From Tenrec ecaudatus (Eukaryota; Chordata; Mammalia; Afrosoricida; Tenrecidae), in contig NW_027459435.1 in the NCBI RefSeq assembly GCF_050624435.1, forward strand, positions 1 through 64,000: a DNA stretch of 64,000 nucleotides, given 5' to 3'. The notes beneath the pieces were generated by a model. It worked only from the letters and a program-made list of their open reading frames with translations, did not search any database and had not been told where the DNA came from. A program made the position numbers and the translations under genes. Position 1 is the first letter of the stretch. Each line of letters begins with the position of its first letter. Positions 34,767 to 46,737 of this stretch are shown here, one piece after another.

Positions 34767-35185
34767 TTTTTTTTAATCATTATATTACAACTCATCACAA
34801 TCCATACATCAATTGTGTAAAGCACATTTGCACATTCATTTCCATTATCAATCTCAAAGCATTTGCACTTCACTTAAGCCCCTGGCATCAGCTCCTCATT
34901 TTTGCCCCTCCCTCCCCACTACCCCCTCCCTTATGAACCCTTGATAACTTATAAATTATTATTTTGTCATATCTTATACTGTCCAAAATGTCCCTTCACC
35001 CACTTTTCTGTTGTCAATCCCCCAGGGAGGAGGTTATATGTAGATCCTTGTAATCAGTTCGCTCTTTCCACCCCACCCTCCCTCCATCCTCCTGGTATCG
35101 CCACTCTCACCACTGGACCTGAATGGATCATCCACCTTGGATTCCTTGTTTCCATGTTCCTATCTGTACCAGTGTACAGAGGGTA
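34767..35185 (-). mobile_element. L1-related 3' segment, minus orientation
   Basis: T-rich start then 'catacatcaattgtgtaaag', 'gaacccttgataacttataa' and 'cccagggaggagg'. Truncated near 35185. Confidence 0.85.
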
Positions 35186-35189
35186 TCTA

Positions 35190-35784
35190 TATTCTATTGT
35201 TACCTTTCACTCTTGCCCGGTTTCCCTTTTCAATAGCTTGTCCTATCTCATTGAAAATACAAAATACACAAGCGTGCAACTGCAGAGTGACTGGAAAGTA
35301 GGCGAGTAACATAGACACTCTATAGAAAATTTCATAATTCCCCAAATAATCATCTCTATCACCAGGTAACACGTCAGCTCTTGATCACGTAGAATTCTCC
35401 AAGAGGATACCATGACTCCAGGGCTTTGGGTCCCTACTTTGTTAGTTCATACCAGCAGCTCTCCAATGGCTAAGGAGGGGCGACAGGGAGAAGCACAAAT
35501 TCTGCAGTGTTTCCTAGTTGTCATCTTCCTTTCACCCTGTGCTTCCTGTTCTGATAAATATTCTAATTTCAATCCTCCCTCCAATGGAAGAGAGGATATG
35601 AATTTGGAATCGAGGCTTTTATTTTTGATCATTCATCTGATTTATGTGTTCTGACTGTTCTCTATTCTGAAACAGCTAGATAGAAATAAGGCTGCAGTTG
35701 GTCACAGACAAACTGTACAGAGATAAACTCATTATGCTAGAAGCATGCAGTCCTTGGGATAACATGTAATTAGTGAGGGAGTGT
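35190..35784. other. Unassigned stretch
   Basis: Short open frames only. No repeat or exon recognised. Confidence 0.3.
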
Positions 35785-35980
35785 GTCTAGTGCAGTGGTT
35801 CTCAACCTTCCTAATGCTGCAACCCTTTAATACAGTTCCTCATGTGTGCTCACCCCCCAACCAAAAAATTATTTTCATTACTGTAATTTTGCTACTGTTA
35901 TGAACGGGAGAACCCTTTGAGAGGGTTGTTCAACCCCCAAAGGAGTTGCAACCCACAGGTTCAGAACAGCTGATCTAGTG
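35785..35980. mobile_element. SPIN-like hAT MITE, copy 1
   Basis: The element is 35793-35972 (180 bp), with termini CAGTGGTTCTCAACC and the imperfect inverse GGTTCAGAACAGCTG. It carries the SPIN signatures 'ctaatgctgcaacccttta' and 'caacccacagg'. Flanks gtctagtg and atctagtg are 8-bp hAT target duplications with one mismatch. It is non-autonomous with no transposase. Confidence 0.88.
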
Positions 35981-36141
35981 GGTGAAGTGGGTTAGCTAAA
36001 CCCTGATGGAAATCCTTAGAGCAAGACCCCTGTGTCTAATGCCCATGTGAAGTCTCTGTTTCCCCAGGACTGTCTTCTTCATCCTTTCACATAGTGGAAT
36101 GCATGGTACCTTGCCAAGCCAGAATATACGGGATGTTTTAG

Positions 36142-36268
36142 GACACTGTGGCTGTTGAGGAGGTGGCTCTGAATTTCTCCGAGGAAGAATGGGCATTGCT
36201 GGACCTTTCTGAGAGGAAACTATAGAGACATGGGATGATGGAAACTTTTAGAAACCTGGCCTCAGTAG
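36142..36268 (+). pseudogene. Orphan KRAB-A box exon
   Basis: Exactly 127 bp between a TTTTAG acceptor and a GTATGA donor, the standard size of a KRAB-A exon. It reads VAVEEVALNFSEEEWALLDL, then SERKL, a stop in place of the usual Tyr (LYRDVM), then ETFRNLASVG. KRAB-A recruits TRIM28 in KRAB-zinc-finger repressors. No zinc-finger exon of its own is visible within reach, so it is either an upstream exon of the pseudogene at 51-57 kb or a remnant of a second gene. Confidence 0.85.
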
Positions 36269-37787
36269 GTATGAATATTTTCATTAAAAACGGAAAGATG
36301 TGTGCGTGCGTGTGTATATGTATATTTGTGTATGTTTCATACTCAGTGATGCTATTGCAGTATGTGAGCTGAGTAATGGGAATACTTTGTTATATAAACA
36401 AGTGTAGTACTTTCCTCTCAGGAGCATGATGTCATGTTTCCCCATGAATATAAGGCTCTTAGTGTTATACTGATTTCTTATATCAAGTGTGACTATGAGT
36501 CTACTAAGTTTCCTTACGTGTTATAAATGTGAGTGTTGACCTTTGGTGCAGAGAGGCTATGTGTGCATTGTGCCTTGTAAGAGCTCTGTGTTTTTTCAAG
36601 GTTAACATGATAGCTTTATCTATTTATTATCTATTTATCCATTGTGTGTCAAGCACAGTTGTACATGTGTTACCTCATCATCCTCAAAACATTTGCTTTC
36701 TACTTGAGCCCTTGGTATCAGCTCCTCAATTTCCCCCCTCCCTGCTCACTGCCTCTCCATCATGAACCCTTGATAATTTATAAATTATTATTTTTTCATC
36801 CTTACACTGTCCGATGTCTCCCTTCACCCACTTTTCTGTTGTCCATCCCCCAGGGAGGGGGTTTTATGTAGATCCTTGTAATGGGTCCCCCCTTTCTGCC
36901 CCACCTTCCTTTCACCCTCATGATAGCACCACTCTCACCACTGGTCCTGAAGGCATCTTCTGTCCCAGATTCCCTATGTTTCAGGTTCCTATCTGTACCA
37001 GTGTGCATCCTCTGGTCTAGCTGGATTTGTAAGAGAATTAGGTTCATGATAGTGGAGGGGAGGAGGAGCATTTAGGAAGTAGAGGAAAGTTGTATTTTCA
37101 TTGTTTCTACACTGTACCCTGACTGGCTCGTCTCTTCCCTATGATCCTTCTGTAAGGGGCTGTCCAGTTGCTGACAGACGGGCTTTGGATCCCCAATCTT
37201 CACTCCCCTTCATTCACAATATGCCCGATACTGATCCCATCGACACCTTGTAATCAATCCATAGGTTGTGTGCTTTTTCCATGTGGGCTTTCTTGCTTCT
37301 AAGCTAGATGGCCACTTGTTTACCTTCAACCCTTTAAGATCCCATATGCTATATCTTTTGGTAGCTGGGCTCCATCAGTTTTCTTCACATTTTCTTTGCA
37401 CACAGTTGTCTTCAGCTATCATCTTAGGAAGGTGAGCATCGTGGAATGCCAGGTAATAGAACAAAGTGTTCTTGCATTGAGGGAGCACTTGCATGGAGGC
37501 CCAATGTCCATCTGATACCGTAATACTAAACCTATTAATATATGCACCTAGATCTATTTCCCCACCCTAATATAAATATATTTACATATGCACATGCTTG
37601 TATTTAGACTTCTGTAAATGCTCTTTGTCTCCTAGTTCTTTCCTCTATTTCCTTTTACTTTCCTCTTGTCCCACTATCATGCTCTGTCTGTAGTTCAGTA
37701 ATTTCAGGGTTTCAGTAATTCTTCTCAGTTACATTGCCTTGATCAATCCCTACCAGGCATCTTACACCCTCCTTGCCACTTATTTTG

Positions 37788-38485
37788 TGTCAGGGGAAAG
37801 GCCAGACCCTAACACATCACAGCGGGTCGGTTGGTGCAATTGTACAGTGATAATAAATAAAGATTATAGTAAAGTCATAGGGAGCATGAGAGATAGAAGA
37901 GAGATTGAAATAATGGAGTCAGACACATTTCATAGTTGCATGTTCACCTCAGCCTCACTTGGGGGTCCACATGGGGAGAGAAATATTTATTGCTAACCAA
38001 GGCTTTTATATCATCTGGGGATGTGCAGGCCCCCTAATTACAGGTGAAGAAATCCATCACAGGAAAGTGTTGTGCTATAGGTAATATAGTAATGGGAGTG
38101 GGCTGCTGTAGGGGTTCATATGCTGTTGGAAGAGGAGGGAGTAAGGGTGTGCATGTGACAAGATGGGCGGACCCGAGATTCAGCATGGCAGCCTAACTTT
38201 GGATGTCACTGAGCAGGTTTGACCTGTTCTCTGGTTCACTGTAGAAATCATTATCAGTAAGGTGTACTGTAAACCCACCTTGCAGGGTCTAAATTGAAGC
38301 CTTTAGGGGGAAGTATCCCATTGTCCTTAACAGCAGGGATGGGCCCTATATGTGGTGGGACTAGACAGTCCTCTGACAGCTGATTGCCTTCAGGGAGGTA
38401 ACTTGACAATTATTTACCATTAATTGTGAGCAGTGTCCTAAGTCTAACATATATTTGGGGGAGATGACTTGGAAAAATCTTTCTG
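37788..38485 (-). mobile_element. LTR-B copy, reverse, nested
   Basis: Reverse complement of the nested LTR at 19969-20710: 'agagattgaaataatggagt' and 'ggttcactg'-side landmarks are in inverse order. It interrupts the L1-related segment between 'cacttattttg' and 'cactattttggatcactt'. Confidence 0.7.
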
Positions 38486-38663
38486 TTTCCCACTATTTTG
38501 GATCACTTATTGATTGTTCCCTTTTCCCTGGGTTGGTTAACACCACTTTCTTTCCCCCACCTCCCCTTCTCCCATGTCATGCTCCCTGCCCCAACCATGG
38601 GTCCTGTTGCTTTCTCCTCCAGATTGTTTATCTGGCCTATATTATCTAGTTAGAAGTGCAGTT

Positions 38664-38715
38664 ATAATATGCACACACACACACACACACACACATACAC
38701 ACACACAAGCACACA
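38664..38715. repeat. (CA)n microsatellite
   Basis: About 50 bp of CA repeats with a few interruptions, inside the long L1-related segment. Confidence 0.9.
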
Positions 38716-39479
38716 TACACACAAAAGAGCAAAACAAAATGACAAAAGAAAACAAAACAACAGCAACAAGAAAAAAAGGGAAAAAAGAGAAAAGCCTGTA
38801 AAAAGTTAGAGGTCTCTATGTTGACCTTTAGGAGTGCTTTTCTGTGGAGTCTGATGGGGGCCACGCCCTGGCCCCCGAGTCTAATTTTGGTACTCTTGGG
38901 ACTTCCTTGCTCTACTTCCCTTGCTGTTCTGTTGCACAACACCCTTAGTGTTTTGCCTGGGTGTGGTGGGGTCAGATCGGATGCAATTCCCAAACTGTCT
39001 CCAGTGTTGTCCCCTATAGGGCTATAGGTCAGTGAGGGATGTCATGACTCATAGTCGGTGCAGCCATAGTGCTTCTTTTTGCATGGGCTGCTCAGAGCAG
39101 GCATATTGTCCTCAAAGCTTGGTGGGCCAGGATGTGTGCTCCACTCTCTCTTCCTCCCCCTTCATTTTCTCCCGTGTGCTCTGATCAGACATGTCCCTTT
39201 CCCTGAGCTGTAGCTTCAGTGTTGTCCTCTGAAGTAAATTCTTCTGGGGGAAGGGGCAGCTGTCCTCTTAGTTGGGATTGGGGCTGGCCCCTCTGATATT
39301 TTTGTTATAAATAGATTTTCTTCCACCAAAATTCCACAGACCTAGAGGAGCATAGGACTGGCTCAGTGTCAGGGAATTGTTGATTATCTTTTCACACTTT
39401 CCTTGTGATGTGTTTTTCTCCAAGAGCAGCATGTCAGGTACACCTTTTCGCCCTCATATGACACTAATGTGATGGGGAT

Positions 39480-39680
39480 CTGCCTTAGGCTGGGTTCTCT
39501 AGAAAAATAAAACTATAGACACTGACATATGCATAAGAGAGAGCTTTTCATCAAGAGAACATCCCAGCCCAGTCCAACTGAAGCCCATGGGTCCAATGCT
39601 ACCTAGAGCATCCATGGCTCAGTGTGTTCAAGTCCCCAAACTTCAGTTTTTGGGTGAGCATCAATCCTATCTGTTGCCCA
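39480..39680 (+). mobile_element. ERV-L (MLT2-like) LTR, 5' part only
   Basis: 'gggttctctagaaaaataaa' and 'taagagagagctttt' match the start of 2999-3561. The 3' half is missing. Confidence 0.65.
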
Positions 39681-39688
39681 GCTTGGTA

Positions 39689-39744
39689 TATGTGTGTGTA
39701 TCACATACATATATGTGTGTGTATCACATACATATATGTGTGTC
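39689..39744. repeat. 23-bp minisatellite, about 2.4 units
   Basis: Two perfect copies (39689-39711, 39712-39734) and a partial third. Each unit contains tatgtg and its inverse cacata. Confidence 0.85.
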
Positions 39745-39969
39745 TATATAGTCACTCTAATATTATATGTGCACACGAATGCCTTGGTTTAGTTTATTAA
39801 TTCATCAGTATATGAGGACCTTCAACACTACAGAAAACTACAGGACTCTAAATTCATGCTTTCATCACAGAATGGGTGGAAACAAATTCCCTGTTTCAGG
39901 GTTTTAATCTGAATACATTTGTACTTCCTTTTCTGTAAGATAAATGCTATAATTTTGATCATGCTGTAT

Positions 39970-41035
39970 TTCTTTTTTTATTAAATCACTTTATTGGGTC
40001 TTGTAGAACTCTTATCATAATCCACACCTCCATCCATTGTGTCAAGCACATTAGTACATTTGTTGGCATACTCATTCTCAAAGCATTTTCTTTCTACTTG
40101 AGCCCTTGCTGTCAGCTTCTCATTTTTATTCCCCCCTCCTCATGAACCCTTGATAATTTGTAAAGTATTATTTGTTCATCTCTTACACTGCCCTATGTCT
40201 TCCTTCACCCACTTTTCTGTTGTCTATCCCCCTGGGGAGGGAGTTATACGTAGATCATTGTGATAGGTTCCCTCTTTCTCCCCCCACCTTCCCCTTCCAC
40301 TTCTGATTAACAATTAATAGTTAGGGAGTTAAGTACCAAGAGTTATTTCAGCGTGTTTAAATGTAGCCTACAATGTTTTAGCATTTATTAGCTATTCATG
40401 GCATATCGTGAATATTTTATGGATGTGATAATTAAATTATGATTAAAGGAATTTTTATGTCTTTTTGGAAGCCTCTTCCTTAAAAAAAAGTGAACCTGGT
40501 AGCTCTAGTTAGAACATACAGTCAATTTTTAATATCACTGGTAAAAGTGGACATTTATGGTTGTCCTTTTTCTGACGTGGGGTGATGTTTTTTCAAGTAT
40601 GACTTTTTCTTTTTAGGAATGTATATTAGCATATTAACATTTTGAACTATATTTGTTTTATGTTAGATTTGTAGAGTTATTTTTCCTTAGCATGAAAAGT
40701 CTTTGACTTTGGTTAGTAAGTTTTGTGTCTATTTAGATTATTAATTCTTTTTTACATTAATTGGTATATATTACAGTGCTCATTTTCTTATATTAAATCA
40801 ACTCTAGGATAGATTCTACTTAATTATCATGTGTAATTATTTTCATGTGTTTTCTGACTCTATTCCCAATGTTTTCAAGAACTTTTTCATGTAGATCCAT
40901 TATCAATATTGCTCTACAGTTTTCTTGAAGTATCATTATCTGACCTTGTTTACAGGTTATTACTGGTCTCATAGAAAATATTAATAAGGTTACTCTGACA
41001 ATTATTGTTATGTTTCACCCAATAACGTGAACTTA
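39970..41035 (-). mobile_element. L1: 3' segment plus ORF2 fragment, minus orientation
   Basis: 39970-40320 is the recurrent 3' segment. 40485-41035 is L1 ORF2 read backwards ('caggttattactggtctcat' in the RT region). Together they represent one internally deleted L1. Confidence 0.75.
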
Positions 41036-41214
41036 GACAAAAAGAATAAAGTGTCTATTCATATTGCGTGAATACTCTCCTGTCTAGCTGCCAGAATCTT
41101 CAACTTTAATCTGTCTTACAGTTAGCCTTGAAGTTTCTCATGGAATTGAATTGTGATTCAGTTGATTGTAAACTTTCTGAACATCCTGAAACCCACTCGA
41201 CTCTCATAGATCAC

Positions 41215-41400
41215 TTGCTCTGGCTGGATCCTCTAGAGTGATAAATGATTTACACCCCTCTTGACGGGACAAATCGTCACTCACACCTGAGACTATGGAT
41301 GGGACATCCTTGAACCCAAGCCAATAAGCCCACTACTACAGTGTGTGTTGTTTGCCATCAGTCAGCATTACCTAGAAAGCTTGGAATCCAGAATTTAGGT
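41215..41400 (+). mobile_element. Diverged ERV-L LTR fragment
   Basis: 'ggatcctctagagtgataaa' and 'gaacccaagccaataagccc' recall the start of MLT2-like LTRs. Distinct subfamily. Confidence 0.45.
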
Positions 41401-41439
41401 CAAGATGACAAAATGGTTTGATCAGTCATCTCTTTTCTG

Positions 41440-41740
41440 GATACATCTTGCATTTTTAAGCATCTTCCCTCACCTTGGCTCTTACCATGACCCCTTGCCA
41501 TTCCATGACTGTAAGCTGCAGTCTTTCCCAAAGGCTTTAAAATCGGACATCTGTAAACACAAGAGCTTAAGAGAGTAGCAAATAAGGATTCCCCTGGCTT
41601 GTTTTCTTGTTTAGAATATCTCTATCTTGGCCAAGGTACCTCTAGGATGTGCTATGGGTGTCGCTCTGTCTCTTGTTGTCCACCTGTACAAAAACTTTCT
41701 CTAGTTACTACACTATTGTGCATAAATGGGCTACCCAACC
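41440..41740. repeat. Unclassified dispersed repeat, copy 2
   Basis: Diverged copy of 1060-1400 (see there). Confidence 0.5.
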
Positions 41741-41749
41741 ATAGGGATT

Positions 41750-42610
41750 TCTTCACACAATAGATATTGTAAAGAATACCCAGGATGCAAGGGGATTGGA
41801 GTAGGTTTTACTTAATGAGAAGCTCAGCCTGAGTTGGAGTGGCAGATATGAGCGTGATTCAGCTTGATCACTTTCACCAGATATGTCAAGGGTTTTGGTC
41901 TGAGGTTCCGTTATGGGCTTTTAAAGAACATTCTTCATAAAATATTCCGTTCTTCAGTTAGATTGCTGGTGAAAAGAAGATATTTACCTTCAATGGAGCT
42001 TGAGAAATTTGAGGCCTTAAGTACTTCCACTTTGTGGATCCAAAGTTGATCATGATATTTGGGAAATTAGTAAAATTGCTCTGCAAAGATAGAGTGGACC
42101 CTTGTTTGATGCAAACCCTCAGCTTTGAGCAGGATTTTGATCCCAGGTGGTGGGGGTGGTCACTATTTAGCGCAAGAAGTACAGGCCAAGAAAGTGATAT
42201 GCCTTTTTCAACATTGCCTCCTCTTCTGTTTCAGAACAAAGATTTGCCACAGAGAAATACAGTCCAGTCTAGGGAGCTAGAAATCTGGTACTAGTGTCTT
42301 GCACATTGAAGCATGACAAGGAAGGACTTCAACTTCTGACTGGGTCGTGAACCAAATCCATTCACCTGACTCCAAGCAGGGTGAGCATCCCTGGGGTTCC
42401 TGGGGTCAGCACTGGGCAGAGGAGTTTGAGGGGAAGCAGGAGGGATCTGAGCTTTCTGGGGTCTGAACCCAGGAAACACCAGTGTACAAGAACCCAGGCT
42501 GCCCCATTGGTCGGGGTCCGAGCAATTTGCGCATCTCCCGGAATGATAGAATTTGCTGATAATGTAACCATGTATAATTGTATTAGAACTTAAATTGTGA
42601 GCACTCCAAT
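41750..42610. other. Unassigned stretch
   Basis: No gene recognised. 42340-42540 is moderately GC-rich. Confidence 0.3.
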
Positions 42611-42614
42611 TTGC

Positions 42615-42830
42615 AAAAGGCGGGTGGCATAGTGGTTACAGATTGGACTGCTAACTGCAAGGTCAGCAGTTCAGAATTACAAGTCACCCCTGAGGAGAAA
42701 AACAAGGTTTCCAATCTTGGTAAGAGTTATAGTCTCCGAAATCCACAAGGGGCCATTCCACCTCCCTTTAAAGGGTCACTGTAACCAGAATCCACTCTGT
42801 GGCACTGAGTTGGGTTTAAGGTTTGCATTG
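42615..42830 (+). mobile_element. AfroSINE, near full length
   Basis: tRNA-like head 'gtggcatagtggttacag', 'actgcaaggtcagcagttc' and a tail 'gggtcactgtaaccagaatc'. The head explains the tRNA-like signal here. Confidence 0.85.
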
Positions 42831-42859
42831 CTGATGACAGTGACAACTCTGTCCATTTG

Positions 42860-43400
42860 CTGCCTCCCCAGTTTGATTAAGCCTCCATTGAATTCCTTTT
42901 GATAATTAGCCAAGAATGTAGATCATCTTACCCTTGCGGAAAATGCCTTACAAAATAGATTGCCTGCACTCCTCTCCATCCATCCCCCTCCAAGGGCCTG
43001 CCTAGATGTATCCTTGATGGAGCTCACCTAAGCGAGGACAGCACAGGGGCCATTGTTATGAGTCTGGCCTTGATTGCCTCAGTTTGAAGGCCCTGGACCA
43101 ATCTTTTAAGTCTTTCTATCTAATAATGTGCATGTCCCAATTATGGTCCCATTCCTGCTGCTGCAGTCCCACCTGTATCTGATGTATTGCTTTGCCACCA
43201 ATCATGATCTGTGACATGGCCTTTTGTTCTGTGTCCTATTTATCTAGGGTCCCGACTCTGAATCCTCAGTTGCATTTGAACTGCTAATGGCCTCCCTTAT
43301 CCATATGATGTGTGTGCGTATCTTTTGTTGTCTCTTAAAGTTCAATAAATGCTCTCCTCAAATTATGTTTGACAAAGAAGTCACTTTTCCACCCTAACAC
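42860..43400 (+). mobile_element. LTR-C family copy, plus orientation
   Basis: Starts near 'gattaagcctccattgaatt' and ends with 'ttcaataaatgctctcc'. Related copies lie at 26.9 and 27.6 kb. Confidence 0.55.
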
Positions 43401-43850
43401 ACAATTTAGCATCATCAGTGCCTCAAGGTACAGTTCTCTGGGACAGCATCTTGACAGCCGTACCTGCAGGTGAGGTCAGGCCCTACAACCCCCTGGCTTC
43501 TGTCCTAAATGTACAAAAATTACAAAGTTCTCTTAGTTCTGCGGATAAATTCTCTCTCTGCACCTTAGCCTTGTACCAGACACACTTAGCTCTATGTGGG
43601 TTGGCAAATCTAGTTCCCCAGATAAGAACTCAAATGTACCCCTATTTCACCTCTAACCTCCTGCCCAAAGGCACTTAGCTCTCTTGTTCTGTGGTCTGGG
43701 AATGCCACTGCTCTGTCTCAGGCTCTTGGTTCTGCTGCCACCATGTCTCTGTTGCTGCTTCTTCCCTTCATGTCCACTCTTGTGTCACAGCTGCCTGTCT
43801 GCTGGATTGAAGAATTTCTGTGAAAGAATCTGGGATCTAAAGGCCCCTAC
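43400..43850. other. Unassigned stretch
   Basis: Open frame of 86 codons at 43418-43678 without recognisable domain. Confidence 0.3.
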
Positions 43851-43861
43851 TCCTGGTTCTT

Positions 43862-46582
43862 TTTTTTTTTTAAAGTCATTTTATTAGGGACTCATACAAC
43901 TCCTAATACAATCCATACATATATCAATTGTGTAAAGCACATTTTTACATTCGTTGCCCTCATCATTCTCAAAACATTTGCTCTCCACCCAAGCCCCTGG
44001 CTTCAGGTCCTCAATTTTTCTTCTCCCTCCTCACTCCCTCCTCCCTCATGAACCCTTGATAATTTATAAATTGTTATTTTGTCATATATTTCTGTGTCCC
44101 ATTTTTCTGTTGTATGTCCCCCAGGGAGGAGGTCACATGTAGATTCTTGAAATAGGTTCCACTTTTCCAACCCAACCTCACTGTGCCCTTCAAATATCAC
44201 CACTCACACCACCAGTCCTGAGGGGATTATCTGCCATGGCTTCCCTGCATTTTCAGTTCCCATCTGCACCAGTGTACATCCCCTGGTCTAGTCAGACCTG
44301 CAAGTCAGGATTCAGACCATGACAGTTGGAGGGGGGAAGGAAGCACCCAGAAACTTGATCAAAGTTGTATTTTTCATCGTTGCTACATCACACCCTGACT
44401 GTTTCATCGCCTCCCCAAGACCCTTCTGTAAGGGAATGTCCAGTGGCCTACAAATGGGCTTTGGGTCTCCACTCCACACTCCCCCGCTGATTCACTATGG
44501 TAAGATTTTTTGTTCTGATGATGCCTGATACCTGATCCCTTGATACCTTGTGATTGCACAGGCTGGTATGCTTCTTCCATGTGGGCTTTGTTGCTTCTGA
44601 GCTAGATGGCCGCTTTTTTACCTTCAAGCCATTAAGATCCCAGATGCTATATCTTTTGATAGCTGAGCACCATCAACTTTCTTCACCACATTTGCTTATG
44701 CACAAATCTGTCTTCAGTGATCATATTATCGAGATGAGCGTGCAATGTAATGACTCTTCTCCATCTATCTTGATTGATAATTTGGCTTGGTAGCGTATTC
44801 TTGGGTTTGCATTGTTTTCCTTCAATTTTTTGAAAATGTTACTCCACTCTCTCTTCTTCATAGTTTCTGCTGATAGGTCTGATCATATTCTTATTTGGGA
44901 ACCTTTATATATGATTGCTTGTTTTCCCCTAGCTGCTCTCATGATTTTCTCCTTTTCCTCAAAGTTGGATAATTTAACTATTATGTGCCTTGATGACTTC
45001 TTCTTGGGATCCAGTCTTGCTGGGATTCTTTCAGCTTCCTGAATGGTTGCCTTGTTTTAATTCACTAAGCTGGGGAAGCTTTCCTCCAAGAATTCTCTCA
45101 CTACTGTTGCAGATGACTTCTTTGTTGTGTCTTCCTCCAGTAAGCCAATAATTCTAATGATGTACCGCTTCATAGCATCAGACTTAGTTCTTAAGTTTTC
45201 TTCAGCTTCTCTGATGATCTTATTAGATTTTTGTTCTCGTTTGTTGAAGTCTGCTTGGCTGTCCTCCAAGTCACTGATGCGGGCCTCTGATTCTTCCAGT
45301 TGCTTGTCGAGGTCCATGAGTGTGCTACTGGTTTTTGTTATCTCCTCCCTAAGCTCCTGTATTTCTCTTTGATTTATGGTTTTTACCTTTTCTATCATTT
45401 CATCATTTTTCTGTATTGTTTCCCTCATATCCCCTGACTCCAAGTAACATTCTGAAAATTTCTTTCTGTGGCAGCTCAATGTCTGCTTCCTCTATGCATG
45501 CATTATGTTCAGGACATCTTCTGGCTTTGCCTTTTGTTCCTCTCCTTTTTTTGTTGAGGTTTTTGGGGCTGATGGCTGCTTGTGTTGCATTGTTTTAGAT
45601 GAGCCAGGTGCCATTTTCCAGGGAGTCGAAGAACACTGGCTCTCTCTGGGAGACTTTGAACTGCCTATAGCTTATTTCACTATGGAATTAACCTACCACT
45701 TTGTCCTCCTGTGGCTTCCCTCTCGGGGGAGTGACCCAGAAGGGTTGCCTGCTTTGGTGTTGCAGAGGTTGGGCAGAGGCTCCTGCAGTAACTTTTGTTG
45801 AGGAGTGTTGGCCGAGCTGCCTTATGCCCCACAGGCACAAAGGCTGGAAGGAGTTCCCCAGTCAGAAGTTGAGCAGAGTATCCCCTGTTGGGGGCCAGCA
45901 GGGATTTTTCCAGCCTGCTAACTACACAGGGTGGAGCTCACCTAGCTGCGTGTGGCTCAGGTGTAAATGCCCTAAGCTAAGGGAGTGGTCTGGAGGTTAG
46001 CAGTAGAGTGTGAGAGACCAAGAAAGAGGAAAAGAGGAGAAAAAAAAGTTAAAAAGCAAGCCAAATGTGCCCATGAGGGGCGGGGGAGGGGGAATATAGT
46101 GAAGAGATGGATAGAAAGCAACAATGTAGCTGAGCCCTTATCCAGGCCAGAGGAGCTGCAAGGGTTTAATCCTTGTTCGGAGGTGGTAGCAGCAAGCTGT
46201 GGCTGTGTTGAGAAAAGGCTGCTGCACAGCCCTCCAAGACTGATAGGGTGACAGAGAGGAGATGCAAAGGTCTAGTGCCTGCCCCAAGGCAGGTGGTGGC
46301 AAACTGTGGCTGTGTTGAGACCAAGCAGCCCTACAGGCTCCAAATGGTCCTGGCTCTGGCAGAGACAGTGGCGGGGCAAAGGTCAAGCCCCAGCCGGCCT
46401 CCACTGAAGTAAACCAAAAGCCCCCAGCCCCTCAAAACCCCATGGGTCTGTGCCTACTTGTCTTTATGATGCTCCTCCTGCATTCCAGCAGTGTTCAGTT
46501 ATCTCTAAGTAACTCTCCTAGCTTGAATTCTGTGGAGTTCCTCTGGTGTTTGTTACTCCTTCGCCATCTTGCTGGAAGTCCC
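43862..46582 (-). mobile_element. HAL1-like (ORF1-only) L1 element with perfect TSD
   Basis: A 2.7-kb insertion read leftward. The 5' end at about 46582 carries CAAGATGGCG, the YY1-type site of L1 promoters. About 1 kb of 5' untranslated sequence, ORF1, the family 3' segment (44755-43875) and poly(A) follow. It is flanked by the perfect 10-bp duplication cctggttctt (43852-43861 and 46583-46592). ORF2 is wholly absent: ORF1 passes directly into the 3' segment. This is either a half-L1 (HAL1) lineage or an L1 that lost ORF2. Confidence 0.85.
44755..45590 (-). pseudogene. L1-type ORF1 protein remnant
   Basis: ORF1p is the RNA-binding chaperone of L1 ribonucleoproteins. From the ATG at 45590 the frame starts MQHKQPSAPKTS and is Lys/Pro-rich. 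It then enters a heptad-rich coiled coil (about residues 45-120, with MDLDKQLEESEARISDLEDS). Next come the RRM (RIIGLLEED) and the C-terminal domain (NPRIRYQAKLS), in canonical order. Three in-frame stops are visible (near 45492, at 45057 and near 44892) but no frameshift. The sequence ends at SIKIDGEE, where it fuses to the 3' segment. Length is about 275 codons, slightly short for the family (about 340). Confidence 0.85.
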
Positions 46583-46737
46583 CCTGGTTCTTCTTTTTTG
46601 TTGGTAGTGAGATCCCAATTTCTGTCTCTGAAATAACTCAATTAGTTGTAACATGAATTCCAAAGTAACTAATCTGTAGGTTAGGTTTCAGACAGTTTAT
46701 TTACATAACCACAAGGCACAACGGTACCAATGTATTG

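Larger units (their letters stand above)
36605..39475 (-). mobile_element. Long L1-related 3' region, minus orientation, with nested LTR
   Basis: Begins like the other family copies ('tgtgtcaagcacagttgtac', 'gaacccttgataatttataa') but continues about 2.2 kb past the nested LTR. It runs through 'ttggatcacttattg', a CA repeat, 'ccacgccctgg' and 'ctcagtgtttt'-type sequence without L1 ORF2. It shows that the family's 3' region is far longer than in the truncated copies. Confidence 0.7.

Noticed and set aside
42615..42700. tRNA-like promoter boxes
   Set aside because: They belong to the tRNA-derived head of an AfroSINE, not to a tRNA gene.
45127..45801. Plus-strand frames across the HAL1-like element
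   Set aside because: Antisense of L1 ORF1 and its 5' region.
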